Shown: piece after piece, positions 55,802 through 64,000 of the stretch
How positions within the stretch are numbered: position 1 is the first letter of the stretch
Layout of the letters: each line of letters begins with the position of its first letter
Source: PALSA-894 sp963828625
Lineage (GTDB): Bacteria; Pseudomonadota; Alphaproteobacteria; Rhizobiales; Xanthobacteraceae
Length of the DNA: 64,000 bases
Direction: 5' to 3'
Assembly: GCA_963828625.1 (NCBI GenBank)
Contig: CAWHEX010000010.1
Location: 509,464-573,463, forward strand
Notes under the pieces: model-generated
What the model was told of the DNA's origin: nothing
Database searches by the model: none
What the model saw: only the letters and a program-made list of their open reading frames with translations
Made by a program: the position numbers and the translations under genes

Positions 55802-56833
55802 TTACTGTGGATCGACGACCGGCGTCCACAGCACCTGCTCGATACGAGGCGCGCCGGTTGCCAGCATAACCAGCCGGTCGAAGCCGAGTGCGATGCCGGA
55901 GGCCGGAGGCATCGACCCGAGCGCGGCGAGGAAATCCTCGTCGAGCGGATAGCGCTCGCCGTGCACGCGCTCCTTCTCCACCATCTCGCTCTCGAAGCGG
56001 CGGCGCTGTTCGGCCGGATCGTTGAGTTCACCGAACGCATTGGCGATCTCGACGCCGCACACATAAAGCTCGAAGCGTTCGGCGACGCGCGGATCGTGCG
56101 CGGCCGGGCGGGCAAGCGCTGCCTCCAACACTGGATATTCGTCGAGGACGGTCGCGCGGCCTATCCCTAGGTTCGGCTCGATCCGCTCGGACAGCACGCG
56201 GCTGAACACGTCAGCCCACGTGTCGTCGTCCGCGACACGAATGCCCTGCCCTTTCGCGGCGGCCGCGAGCGCCTCGCGGTTGTCGAGCGTCGCCAGCAAG
56301 TCGACGTGCGCGTAGCGGCGAAATGCTTCCGCCACCGTCAGCCGCTCGGGCTTTGCGAACGGGTCGGCGTCTCGCCCGCGATATGAAAAGCACTTCGCGC
56401 CCGCCGTCTCGGCCGCTGTCGCAAGCAACGCCGCGCAATCGCCGATCAAGGCCGCGTAAGGCTCGTTCGCCCGATACCATTCGAGCATGGTGAATTCCGG
56501 ATGATGCAGCGCGCCGCGCTCGCGATTGCGAAAGACGCGCGCAAACGTGAAGAGCCGGCGCTCGCCCGCGGCGAGCAGCTTCTTGGCTGCGAATTCAGGC
56601 GAGGTATGCAGATAAAGCGGCGTTCGCTTCTCGTCCGATGCGATCAACTCGGTCGCAAACGCGTGCAGGTGCGCTTCGTTGCCGGGCGAGGTCTGCAGAA
56701 TGGCGGTCTCCACTTCGACGAAATCCTGAGCGCCAAACCATGCCCGCACCGCTGCCGTGATCCGGTTGCGCGCCATCAGGAACGGCCGCCGGTCGGCGTA
56801 AACATGCGGCATCCACCAAGCCGACGTACTCAT
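55802..56833 (-). CDS. epmA: EF-P--(R)-beta-lysine ligase EpmA (GenX/PoxA, class II lysyl-tRNA synthetase paralogue)
   Basis: A 343-residue protein corresponding to the catalytic domain of class II LysRS without anticodon-binding domain. Motif 2 is FRNRERGALHHPEFTMLEWY and motif 3 ends GIALGFDRLVMLATG. It attaches beta-lysine to a lysine of EF-P. The start MSTSAWWMPHVYADRRPF at 56833 is the family start; the longer frame upstream is not conserved. It is separated from epmB by ten bases. Confidence 0.92.
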   Translation of the reverse strand: MSTSAWWMPHVYADRRPFLMARNRITAAVRAWFGAQDFVEVETAILQTSPGNEAHLHAFATELIASDEKRTPLYLHTSPEFAAKKLLAAGERRLFTFARVFRNRERGALHHPEFTMLEWYRANEPYAALIGDCAALLATAAETAGAKCFSYRGRDADPFAKPERLTVAEAFRRYAHVDLLATLDNREALAAAAKGQGIRVADDDTWADVFSRVLSERIEPNLGIGRATVLDEYPVLEAALARPAAHDPRVAERFELYVCGVEIANAFGELNDPAEQRRRFESEMVEKERVHGERYPLDEDFLAALGSMPPASGIALGFDRLVMLATGAPRIEQVLWTPVVDPQ

Positions 56834-56953
56834 TTCTCCGCTCCCCGGCCGCCCGGCCATACCGTACAAAAATGCTGGCATACGGGCACAAGATGAGTAT
56901 GGTGCGCCCCGATAAATCGGCCCTGTGCGGCCCACCAATCTCGAGGAACAAAC

Positions 56954-57520
56954 GTGAGAGTCATCGCTTCATCGCTGCGCAAGGGCAATATCTTGGATCT
57001 CGACGGCCAACTCTATGTCGTTCTCAACGCCGAAAGCTTCCACCCTGGCAAGGGCACGCCGACCACGCAGGTTGACATGCGCCGGATCAGCGACGGCGTA
57101 AAGACGCAGCAGCGCTACAAGACCACCGAACAGGTCGAGCGCGCCACCGTGGAGGAACGCGAGCATCAATTCCTCTACCAGGACGGCGACGGCTTCCACT
57201 TCATGAACATGCAGAACTACGATCAGGTCACGATGCAGACCGACGTTATCGGCGATCAAGCCGCCTATCTGCATCCCGAGATGAAGGTGATGCTCAGCAT
57301 GCACGAAGGTACGGCGATTTCGATCGTGCTGCCGCAGAAGGTCGTGCTGGAAGTGACCGATACCGAGCCGACCACGAAGGGCCAGACCGCGTCGTCATCC
57401 TACAAGCCGGCGACATTGTCGAATGGCGTGCGCACCAACGTGCCGCCTTTTGTCTCGGTCGGCACGCGCATCGTGGTGATGACGGCGGACGGAAGCTACG
57501 TCGAGCGCGCGAAGGATTGA
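56954..57520 (+). CDS. efp: translation elongation factor P
   Basis: A 188-residue protein with the KOW-like N-terminal domain and two OB domains. The modification lysine is K33 in the loop FHPGKGTPTTQ; FHPGKG is the beta-lysylation type of EF-P loop. It relieves ribosome stalling at consecutive prolines. That the modification enzymes are encoded divergently next door fits with the loop. The promoters of efp and epmA share the 120 bases between them. Confidence 0.95.
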   Translation: MRVIASSLRKGNILDLDGQLYVVLNAESFHPGKGTPTTQVDMRRISDGVKTQQRYKTTEQVERATVEEREHQFLYQDGDGFHFMNMQNYDQVTMQTDVIGDQAAYLHPEMKVMLSMHEGTAISIVLPQKVVLEVTDTEPTTKGQTASSSYKPATLSNGVRTNVPPFVSVGTRIVVMTADGSYVERAKD

Positions 57521-57543
57521 ATGCGACCTGACGCGCGAACAGC

Positions 57544-57570
57544 AAAGGGGCGCCGCAGCGCCCCTTTTTC
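57544..57570 (+). terminator. Rho-independent terminator of efp
   Basis: AAAGGGGCGC at 57544-57553, loop CGCA, GCGCCCCTTT at 57558-57567 and then TTC-T-T. The stem is perfect; it stands 24 bases after the efp stop. Confidence 0.88.
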
Positions 57571-57591
57571 TTTCGTACGGATGACGGCCGA

Positions 57592-58245
57592 TCAGGCGGC
57601 GACGCCGGTCCCGATCGGGCAGCTCACGCCGGTGCCGCCAAGCCCGCAATAGCCCATCGGGTTCTTGGCGAGATACTGCTGGTGATAGTCCTCGGCGAAG
57701 TAGAACTCGCCGACGTCCACGATCTCGGTCGTGATCGCGCCAAAGCCTCCGCCGAGCGCCTTCTGATACATCGCCTTCGAAGCCTCGGCGGCTTTGCGCT
57801 GCGCGGGCGTCGTGACGTAGATCCCCGAGCGATACTGCGTGCCGACGTCGTTGCCCTGACGCATGCCCTGGGTCGGGTCGTGGCCTTCCCAGAACGCCTT
57901 GAGCAGCTTCTCGTAGGAAATCTTCGCGGGGTCGTAGACCACCAGCACCACCTCGTTGTGTCCGGTGCGGCCTGAGCAGACTTCCTCGTAGGTCGGATTG
58001 GGCGTGACACCGGCCGCATAACCGACCGCCGTCACATGGATGCCCTCGCCGAGCTTCCAGAACGCACGCTCCGCGCCCCAGAAGCAGCCGAGCCCGAAGA
58101 TCGCGGTTTCGTGGCCGGCCGGATACGGTCCCTTGAGCGGGCGGTGCAGAACGAAATGTTCGGCGGCGGTCGTGATCGCGGTTGAACGGCCCGGCAGCGC
58201 GTCGGCGGCGGACGGCATCTCAAGCTTTTTCCTGAACATGAACAT
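57592..58245 (-). CDS. msrA: peptide methionine sulfoxide reductase MsrA
   Basis: A 217-residue enzyme with the active-site motif GLGCFWGAE (nucleophilic C54), the substrate pocket YAAGVTPNPTYEEVCSGRTGHNEVV, and a C-terminal recycling pair of cysteines in GYCGLGGTGVSCPIG. It reduces methionine-S-sulfoxide in oxidised proteins. The N-terminal 45 residues before the catalytic domain are a usual extension in this subgroup. MFMFRKK at 58245 is chosen as the start. Confidence 0.93.
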   Translation of the reverse strand: MFMFRKKLEMPSAADALPGRSTAITTAAEHFVLHRPLKGPYPAGHETAIFGLGCFWGAERAFWKLGEGIHVTAVGYAAGVTPNPTYEEVCSGRTGHNEVVLVVYDPAKISYEKLLKAFWEGHDPTQGMRQGNDVGTQYRSGIYVTTPAQRKAAEASKAMYQKALGGGFGAITTEIVDVGEFYFAEDYHQQYLAKNPMGYCGLGGTGVSCPIGTGVAA

Positions 58246-58479
58246 CGGGAATCTCCCTGTCGACGTGGCCCCAATATAAGCGCAGCAGCGGCCGGGCGCA
58301 TCGCTCTTGTTTTCACATCCTGAACAGGTCGCAGGCACCATGCGATCACGAAGGCGAGAGCGTCGCGCGATGCGTACGCGGGGATACCGCGCGGCACGCC
58401 GCCGCTCTATGCTGGCAACGCGAAAGCTGCAGATGGCGCCAATGAGCGCCGAAGAAACCACAAATCGGGAGGAATGCAC

Positions 58480-59013
58480 ATGCGTAGATCAACGATGGCG
58501 CTCGCACTTGCCGGCGCCGTATTTGCGACTGCCGCGCAGGCCGAAATGGCTGCACCGGCACCAGCGCCGGCTCCGGTGCCCGACCAGATGCCTTTCGATG
58601 TCCCTTATGGTGCGTCGATCGATCTCGCGAAGGCGCAGAAAGCGATCGCGGCAGCGATCGCCGAGGCTTCGAAATCGCCGCGCAACTGGAAGCTTGCGAT
58701 CGCGGTCGTCGATCCGAACGGCGAACTCGTCGCCGTGCAGAAGATGGATCAGACGCAGATCGCCTCCATCGGCATCGCGATCGGCAAGGCGCGCACCGCG
58801 GCACGCTTCCGCCGCGCCTCGGAGGCCTTTGCCACCGCCATGGCAAATCCGGGTGGCGCCGCGCTCGCGACGCTCGATCCGACACTCGTTGCGTCGATCG
58901 GCGGATACCCGCTGGTCGAAGGCGGCAAGATCATCGGCGCGATCGGCTGCTCCGGCGCGACCGGGGCGCAGGACGGCGTTGCCTGCAAGGCGGCGGCCGA
59001 GACCATCAAGTAA
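58480..59013 (+). CDS. secreted GlcG/HbpS-family haem-binding-like protein
   Basis: A 177-residue protein with a signal peptide (STMALALAGAVFATAAQA), an Ala-Pro linker (APAPAPAPVP) and the GlcG/HbpS domain: AIAEASKSPRNWKLAIAVVDPNGELVAVQKMD, then IAIGKARTAARF and a GAIGCSGATGAQDGVACKAA end. HbpS of Streptomyces binds haem; GlcG proteins have unknown or cofactor roles. The ATG at 58480 is preferred over 58474 because GGGAGG then has seven-base spacing. Confidence 0.8.
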   Translation: MRRSTMALALAGAVFATAAQAEMAAPAPAPAPVPDQMPFDVPYGASIDLAKAQKAIAAAIAEASKSPRNWKLAIAVVDPNGELVAVQKMDQTQIASIGIAIGKARTAARFRRASEAFATAMANPGGAALATLDPTLVASIGGYPLVEGGKIIGAIGCSGATGAQDGVACKAAAETIK

Positions 59014-59037
59014 AGCGTCTCGCGGCGCGCGATACGG

Positions 59038-59066
59038 AGGCCGCGGCGACGCCGCGGCCTTTTTCT
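59038..59066 (+). terminator. Rho-independent terminator after the GlcG-like gene
   Basis: AGGCCGCGGC at 59038-59047, loop GAC, GCCGCGGCCT at 59051-59060, then TTTTTC. A perfect 10-bp GC stem in the right orientation. Confidence 0.88.
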
Positions 59067-59087
59067 TTGCAGCATGGCGCTGATCCG

Positions 59088-59408
59088 CTAGTCGCGGCCG
59101 TAGCCAATCAGCGGCTTTTTCTTTCGGCCGATCAGCATCAGGAGCGAGCCGAGGATGCCGAGGACAAGCCAGGTCGGAGCCGCGAGGACATAGAGCGTCA
59201 CCAGTTCCCACGCCGGCGCTCCCAGATAGCGCTCGGCCAGTGCCCTCAGCGCATCGAGGCTGCCGTTGTGGATGTTGTTCCAGTCCTCGCCCAATCTGGT
59301 GACGAACACCGCGTTACCGGCAATGGACTTGGTGCCGTCGCGCACTAGGGCGACGAATCCGCCAGCCAGAATCCACAGGCCGAAGAAGCGGAAGACAAAG
59401 CGAATCAT
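59088..59408 (-). CDS. small membrane protein of unknown function
   Basis: A 106-residue protein with two hydrophobic helices, FVFRFFGLWILAGGFVALV near the start and LVTLYVLAAPTWLVLGILGSLLMLI near the end, and a basic tail GRKKKPLIGYGRD. The segment between (TRLGEDWNNIHNGSLDALRAL) would face the periplasm or cytoplasm. I recognise similar proteins in Bradyrhizobium relatives only as hypothetical. An upstream Met at 59426 is possible. Confidence 0.7.
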   Translation of the reverse strand: MIRFVFRFFGLWILAGGFVALVRDGTKSIAGNAVFVTRLGEDWNNIHNGSLDALRALAERYLGAPAWELVTLYVLAAPTWLVLGILGSLLMLIGRKKKPLIGYGRD

Positions 59409-59585
59409 GTTCAGGGCTCGTTCCACGTGCCGCGCGGGAGGCCCTTCGCTTAGCCCGAGTGCGCCCGGTGTTCAATGCACGCGGGGAGGATGTGGGAAGC
59501 CGAAAATGCCTGTTTCGCCCCAATGTCCGCGCCGGGCGAGGCATCACTTGAAAAAAGCCCCGCATGGCCCCAAGAGAAGGCCGCC

Positions 59586-59675
59586 GGAGGGATGGCCGAG
59601 TGGCTGAAGGCGCTCGCTTGGAAAGCGTGTATACGGGAAACCGTATCGTGGGTTCGAATCCCACTCCCTCCGCCA
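59586..59675 (+). tRNA. tRNA-Ser (anticodon GGA)
   Basis: A 90-base class II tRNA with CCA encoded. Acceptor stem GGAGGGA pairs with TCCCTCC, the D-arm is TGGCCGAGTGGCTGAAGGC, the anticodon loop is CTTGGAAAG (anticodon GGA, reads UCC), the long variable arm is GTGTATACGGGAAACCGTATC and the T-loop is GGTTCGAATCC. Confidence 0.95.
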
Positions 59676-60056
59676 GCCCGTTCGCCGCCAACATTCTCCG
59701 TGAGCGCTTGCAGGCGCGCAGAGAAGCCCAATAACGGCGGGGCTTCGCCGTGCAAACCTCAGGACTGCAACGCCGCGGCCGAGACGTAGAATTCGTTCTC
59801 TTCGCCCGTGTTTCTCCAAACCTCAGGACTTTGCCGATTTAGTACGGATTTCGTAAGTGATTGAAATTGAGTTGCTTTTCTTGAGAGAGGCCTGCCGTAC
59901 ATTTCGAAGGTTCGAGCGGGCACCGAGAACAACTCGCATCCAACTTGTGTCCGCTTCTCCTCATTAAACAGACATTGCGTATGATCCCTTTCGCGTCCGC
60001 TTTGGGCCAGGAGCGGACCAGCCGCAGGCTCAAGGGCAGGCGTCCGCTTCTTCGCG
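59676..60056. other. Non-coding stretch downstream of tRNA-Ser
   Basis: About 380 bases, less GC-rich than the rest, with no supported gene; the open frames in it have no recognisable protein. It contains a 14-bp direct repeat, CAAACCTCAGGACT, at 59753-59766 and 59817-59830, and a short hairpin TCCGCT/AGCGGA near 59997-60018. No integrase or clear second copy of the tRNA 3' end is seen. Confidence 0.6.
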
Positions 60057-61634
60057 CTATTCGAGGCCTGCCAATCGAAATCCCTGGAGGTATCTCTGCC
60101 GATCGTCGGCACGAACGTACGGCAGTTCGTCGTCGATCCACTTCAGCGTGAGATGGGGCAGGAACCTCTGCTTCAACTGGCCAAGCACCTCCACGGCCTC
60201 CTCCAACTCACCGCCGAGCGCGCAATTGACGACCAGTGGCCGATAAGCGGCAGAGAGATTAGGACTTTCTATGATGGCCCGACGAGCATACTCGCTTCCT
60301 TCGCGGTACTGCCCACGAATAAAACATGACATGGAGCGAAGGTTGTTAGCCACACCAGCATTGCCGCGTGCGAGAAGGTCGCGTGGGCTAAGACTAGCCG
60401 CTTTCTCGGCGTGCTCGAACGCTTTTTCGGCACGTCCGAGGTAGTTCAGCGCGAGTCCAAGAAGCCAATGCGCGGTGGCGAAACTTGGGTCCAGCGCGAG
60501 CGCCCTTTCGTACTTCGGGACTGCCTCTGCAGGCCGTCGGTTCCATGCAAACACATACCCCAATGCCAGATGCCCCCAAGGATCGCTGGCATCTAGTTGC
60601 AAGGCCCGGTGCGCAGTAAGCGACGCTACGCCAAGCACATCCTCCGCTTTGTCCCATCCCATGTGGACACCTAGCGTTATCGCAAACGACAAGAGGCTGT
60701 GCGCTTTGGCGTAACCCGGATCGATCAGGACGGCCTTGTTCAGAAGAACGCGCGCCGCCTGAATGTCGGCCCTGGCACGACTGTTCAACAACGCCAAGGC
60801 ACGGACGACGCATTCCCATGCGTCGAAGCTTTCGGGCGCCTTGCGCTTCGCGCGCAAACCCTCCGCCGCGTAGAGCTGAGGGCCTATCGCTGCCACGACC
60901 TGCTCGGTGATTTCGTCCTGGACAGCGAACGTATCGGCGAGTTCGCGATCATAGCGCTCGGCCCAGACATGATGCCCGGTCGTAGAATCAAGAAGCTGCG
61001 CCGTGATCCGCACCTGGTTGCCGGCCTTGCGCACGCTGCCTTCGAGCACGTACCGCGCGCCGAGTTCGCGGCCGGCCTCCCTCACGTCGACGGCTTTGCC
61101 CTTGTAGGCGAAGGCCGAGTTGCGTGCCGCAACTGAAAACCACCAGACCTTCGACAAAGCGGTCGTGATGTCTTCGGCCATGCCGTCGGCGAAATAGCCC
61201 TGTTCCGGATCTCCACTCATATTAGTGAAAGGAAGAACCGCGATCGACGGCTTTTCCGGGAGGACAGGTACGGGCCTCTCCGCTGTTGCTGTGGGCTCAT
61301 CAGGTTTCCGGCCAGCGGGGCCTTGCACTTCGCTCGCCGTGCCAACGAACCGGAAGCCTTTGCGCGGAAGCGTACGGATCAGACGCTGCTGCTCGCCACT
61401 GTCATTGACCGCAGTTCGCGCTGCACTGATGCGCGTGCTCAGAGCCGATTCCGAAACAACGCGACCATTCCAGATGGCGTTGATCAGGTCATCCTTGCTA
61501 AGGACGCGCTCGCGGTTTTGGATCAAATAGGCCAAGAGATCAAAGACTTGAGGCTCTAGGACGACAGGCGTATCGCCCAGACGCAGTTCGCGTCGCTCCG
61601 TGTCGAGAACATAGTCTTCGAAGCGGTAGAGCAA
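60057..61634 (-). CDS. winged-helix (CadC/OmpR-type) regulator with TolB-like and TPR domains
   Basis: A 525-residue protein. Residues 1-100 form the DNA-binding winged helix (EPQVFDLLAYLIQNRERVLSKDDLINAIWNGRVVSESALSTRI, then RTLPRKGFRFVG). Next is a TolB N-terminal-like domain (SIAVLPFTNMSGDPEQGYFADGMAEDI, GHHVWAERYDREL), and the C-terminal half is TPR repeats (ALDPSFATAHWLLGLALNYLGRAEKAFEHAEKA). No membrane helix is evident, and no cyclase domain. Regulators of this build occur in many copies in Rhizobiales, often next to ABC or tripartite-transporter genes. Transcribed away from the tctC-like gene at 61798. Confidence 0.85.
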   Translation of the reverse strand: MLYRFEDYVLDTERRELRLGDTPVVLEPQVFDLLAYLIQNRERVLSKDDLINAIWNGRVVSESALSTRISAARTAVNDSGEQQRLIRTLPRKGFRFVGTASEVQGPAGRKPDEPTATAERPVPVLPEKPSIAVLPFTNMSGDPEQGYFADGMAEDITTALSKVWWFSVAARNSAFAYKGKAVDVREAGRELGARYVLEGSVRKAGNQVRITAQLLDSTTGHHVWAERYDRELADTFAVQDEITEQVVAAIGPQLYAAEGLRAKRKAPESFDAWECVVRALALLNSRARADIQAARVLLNKAVLIDPGYAKAHSLLSFAITLGVHMGWDKAEDVLGVASLTAHRALQLDASDPWGHLALGYVFAWNRRPAEAVPKYERALALDPSFATAHWLLGLALNYLGRAEKAFEHAEKAASLSPRDLLARGNAGVANNLRSMSCFIRGQYREGSEYARRAIIESPNLSAAYRPLVVNCALGGELEEAVEVLGQLKQRFLPHLTLKWIDDELPYVRADDRQRYLQGFRLAGLE

Positions 61635-61797
61635 TTGACCAATCCGCAGGAAGGCTGACCACCACCGAGCCTAACACAGCGCGCATTGGGGAAAAATCGA
61701 CGTTTCCACAAGGAGAAATTGACGGCCGCCTCAAGCGAAACAGCACGCCGGTGTGCATACTCAACGTCGGAAATTCACGCACACACGGGGTAGAACT

Positions 61798-62776
61798 ATG
61801 AAGGTCCACCGTCGCGAATTTCTGCGTCTGGCCGCTGGGGCCGCCGCACTCCCGGCCTTCTCGCGAATTGCATTCGCGGAAACTTATCCCAGCCGGCCGG
61901 TGCGGTTGATCGTTCCGTTCGCGGCCGGCGGACCGACCGACATCGTCGCGCGCTTGACCGGCCAATGGCTGTCAGAGCGGCTCGGGCAACAATTCGTCAT
62001 CGAAAATCGACCGGGCGCGGGCGGCACAGTCGGCACCGAAGCTGTCGTGCGTGCGGCTCCCGATGGATACACCTTGCTCCAGGCCGCCGCCTACAACGTC
62101 GTCAACGCGGCACTCTACGACAACCTCAACTTCAGCTTCGTCCGCGACATCACTCCCGTCGCGAGCATGATCAGCGTGCCGCTTGTCATGGTGGTCAGTC
62201 CGTCTCTTCCGGCCAAGACGGTTCCTGAGTTCATCGCCTATGCGAAGGCAAATCCCGGCAAGATCAACATGGCGTCGAGCGGAATTGGCGCGACGCCCCA
62301 TGTCGCCGGCGAACTGTTCAAGATGATGGCTGGCGTCGACCTGGTTCACGTGCCCTATCGCGGCGCCGGAGCTGCGTTCGCCGACCTTTTGGGCGGTCAG
62401 GTGCAGATGATGTTCGACTTCATCCCTTCGTCCGTCGAATACGTTCGCAGCGGGAAGCTTCGCGCGCTGGGCGTGACGACGACCACGCGCGCCGAATGCG
62501 TTGCCTGACGTGCCGACCGATCGGCGAATTCGTGCCGGGATATGAGGCGAGCGGATGGTTCGGCCTCGGCGCTCCGAAGGGCACGCCCGTCGAGATCGTC
62601 GACGCGCTCAACAAGGAGATGAACGCGATCCTCGCCGACGAGAAGGTGAAGGCTCGCCTCGCTGACCTCGGCGGCACCCACTCGCCGGCTCCCCGGCAGA
62701 CTTCGGGAAGCTGATTGGTGTCGAGTCCGAGAAGTGGGCGAAGGTGGTGAAATTTTCCGGCGCCAAGCCGGGCTGA
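61798..62776 (+). pseudogene. tripartite tricarboxylate transporter substrate-binding protein (TctC/Bug family), three frameshifts
   Basis: The N-terminal part starts MKVHRREFLRLAAGAAALPAF, a Tat-type signal, and then runs through SRPVRLIVPFAAGGPTDIVAR, IENRPGAGGTVGTEAVV and NMASSGIGATPHVAGELFK, all typical of Bug receptors. The frame breaks near 62497 (RAE), again near 62519 (ACCGATCGGC for ACC-ATC-GGC) and again near 62678 in a C-run; the last piece ends KWAKVVKFSGAKPG at 62776. The first two are single extra bases; the third is either one missing base or two extra. No tctA or tctB follows, as is usual for Bug orphans. Confidence 0.85.
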
Positions 62777-62851
62777 GCTGGAGCTGCGAGCGACACTGCC
62801 ACGGCCGACGTCGGCTATGGGTCAAAGCTGACCAAAGCGCGGTGTCGACAG

Positions 62852-62950
62852 TCAGTCCGCTTCTGCACCGTTAGCAGACATCAGGTTGCCTGGTTTTCGC
62901 CCGTCAGGCCCGATGAAGACAAACCGCTTCCCGGTAGCAAATCCGATCAT
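62852..62950 (-). CDS. possible short reading frame, unassigned
   Basis: On the minus strand an ATG at 62950 is preceded by CACAGGGGGATGTACC, a good ribosome-site candidate, and opens a 32-codon frame (MIGFATGKRFVFIGPDGRK... to a TGA at 62852). No family is recognised. It is reported because of the upstream signal only, and may be chance. Confidence 0.25.
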   Translation of the reverse strand: MIGFATGKRFVFIGPDGRKPGNLMSANGAEAD

Positions 62951-62982
62951 GGTACATCCCCCTGTGTTCCAAAGGGATGAAG

Positions 62983-63740
62983 ATGGCTGACGGTTCGGCG
63001 ATCGAGTGGACTGACGCTACTTGGAATCCAGTAACCGGCTGCACAAAGATCAGCGTCGGCACTGCTACGCGGCGCGCTTCTCAGAGCGCTTTCGCGGCGT
63101 GCCTGGTCACCCGTTCGAGGCGGGGTTCGACCTGACTCTCAAGCCGGAGCGATTGCAACAGCCGTTCGGTTGGAAGCGTCCTCGCATGATCTTTGTGAAC
63201 TCGATGAGCGATATCTTGCATGAACAGATACCGCGCGCCTATGTCAGCGCCGTGTTCGACACCATGGAGCGCGCCGACTGGCACACCTACCAAGTGCTGA
63301 CGAAGCGCAGCTCTTTGCTGCAAAAATTCATCAACGACAGATACAAAGATCGCCTCGCTCCAACTCATATGTGGTTCGGCGTTTCAGTCGAAAATGAACA
63401 GGCGACCTCACGCATCGCTCATCTGCAGAAGGCGCGCGCCGGCGTTCGCTTCCTGTCGATCGAGCCGCTGCTCGCGCCTGTTGGCAAGCTCTCGCTTGCG
63501 GGCATTCACTGGGTGATCGTCGGCGGTGAAAGCGGGCCTCGCGCACGCCCCATGGACCGCGCGTGGGTGATCGACATTCGCAACCAATGCCTCAAGATGG
63601 AAGTGCCGTTTTTCTTCAAACAGTGGGGAGGTCGATCGCCGAAAGCGGGCGGCCGCTTGCTTGAAGGGAAGGAGTGGAGTACGTTTCCCTACCGTCGTCC
63701 ACATGATGCTCGGCAGCTCGACCTACGGGCCGGGGCGTGA
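62983..63740 (+). pseudogene. three-Cys-motif (phage Gp37/Gp68, DUF5131) protein with a damaged Cys motif
   Basis: The start MADGSAIEWTDATWNPVTGCTKISVG at 62983 is the standard opening of the Gp37/Gp68-like family. The body, in another frame, runs from HCYAARFSERFRGVPGHPFEAGFDLTLKPERL through MIFVNSMSDILHE, WFGVSVENEQA, WVIVGGESGPRARP to FFFKQWGG and ends at 63740. At about 63060 the frame changes in the sequence that should spell C-x6-C-x2-C; the middle Cys is absent and about seven bases appear to be lost compared with the family spacing. The first (C20) and last Cys remain. This resembles a radical-SAM-like Cys cluster. Confidence 0.8.
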
Positions 63741-64000
63741 CGGCGCCATTTGAATTCGATGAAATTGGTGGCTGGTCAGAGCTGAAGCTCGAAATCGTCG
63801 AGAAGTACGGCGCGGCCTATACGAAAGCGTTCGCGAACGCGCCCCTAAAGAAATTCTACGTGAATTCGTTCAGCGGCGCCGGCATCCATTTGTCGAAAAC
63901 AACGGGCGCCTTGGTGGACGGGAGCCCCGTTCGGGCGCTGCGAGTTGCGCCGCCCTTTGATCATTTTCATTTCATCGACATGGACGCTGACAAAATCGCA
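63737..64000 (+). CDS. tcmP: three-Cys-motif partner protein TcmP, N-terminal part
   Basis: A frame with GTG start inside the previous stop (GTGA) runs off the right end. Its 88 residues read WSELKLEIVEKYGAAYTKAF, then FYVNSFSGAGIH and PPFDHFHFIDMDADKIA. The FSGAG element and FIDMD spacing fit a class I methyltransferase-like fold, as in TcmP proteins, which are described as partners of the three-Cys-motif protein. Its biochemical activity is not known to me. The coupled start supports a two-gene cassette. Confidence 0.75.
   Translation, partial: MTAPFEFDEIGGWSELKLEIVEKYGAAYTKAFANAPLKKFYVNSFSGAGIHLSKTTGALVDGSPVRALRVAPPFDHFHFIDMDADKIA

Noticed and set aside
59475..59789. Open frames across the tRNA-Ser gene on both strands
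   Set aside because: They overlap a perfect tRNA cloverleaf and have no protein-like composition.
61635..62980. A complete tripartite tricarboxylate transporter
   Set aside because: Only the binding-protein gene is present; no tctA or tctB genes follow.

Overview
The window looks like chromosomal DNA of a high-GC alphaproteobacterium of the order Hyphomicrobiales (Rhizobiales), in the Bradyrhizobium / Xanthobacteraceae neighbourhood. The grounds are the gene content (a hmu haem locus with a hemP/hmuP gene and Irr-type iron-control palindromes, an efp-epmA-epmB set, many ABC/TRAP importers for organic substrates), the strong GC bias, and short palindromic repeats of a type I recall as common in that group. 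The genus is not decided by anything I can see.

Layout. 1-8.4 kb: end of a periplasmic-binding-like protein, an acetyltransferase, a VOC protein, a broken alpha/beta hydrolase, then a MetE-like protein, a complete TRAP transporter (dctPQM) and two 3-hydroxyisobutyrate-dehydrogenase-like reductases. 8.4-16.1 kb: haem acquisition (hutX, hmuQ/D-like haem oxygenase, tonB, haem receptor hmuR, hmuP, hmuTUV) with two tandem iron-control-element-like palindromes between the divergent hmuR and hmuP. 16-24 kb: NTF2-like protein, a mandelate-racemase-family enzyme, a GMC oxidoreductase and a four-gene acyl-CoA operon (two acyl-CoA dehydrogenases, a CoA-ligase alpha-like protein, an enoyl-CoA hydratase). 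24-33 kb: a peptide/opine-type ABC importer (five genes) leading into a family III CoA-transferase and a CitE-like lyase. 33-44.7 kb: a lactonase-like hydrolase, a GntR/UTRA regulator with a candidate operator, a branched-chain-amino-acid-type ABC importer, and a catabolic set (isocitrate-lyase/PEP-mutase-family lyase, HyuB, HyuA, isochorismatase-fold hydrolase) in one overlapping operon. 44.7-59.4 kb: mostly housekeeping or cell-envelope genes (two L,D-transpeptidases, a His-rich secreted protein, a lipoprotein, a second MetE-like gene, a luciferase-like monooxygenase, an LplT-like MFS protein, epmB, epmA, efp, msrA, a GlcG/HbpS-like protein). At 59.6 kb lies a tRNA-Ser(GGA); beyond it the DNA looks more accessory: a CadC/TolB-type regulator, a broken tripartite-tricarboxylate binding protein, and at the right edge a 'three-Cys-motif' gene pair (Gp37/Gp68-DUF5131 plus TcmP).

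A feature of the whole window is that about a dozen otherwise well-conserved genes are broken by small frameshifts, and nearly all are single extra bases relative to the conserved frame, on both strands. That is the signature expected of uncorrected long-read insertions rather than of gene decay, so I read most of these genes as functional in the organism. They are typed as pseudogenes only because the frame is broken in the sequence as given.

The most interesting items are the three-Cys-motif/TcmP pair with its damaged Cys motif, the twin iron-control palindromes, the REP-like palindromes placed between the binding-protein gene and the permease genes of two different ABC operons, and the self-contained importer-regulator-hydantoinase operon.
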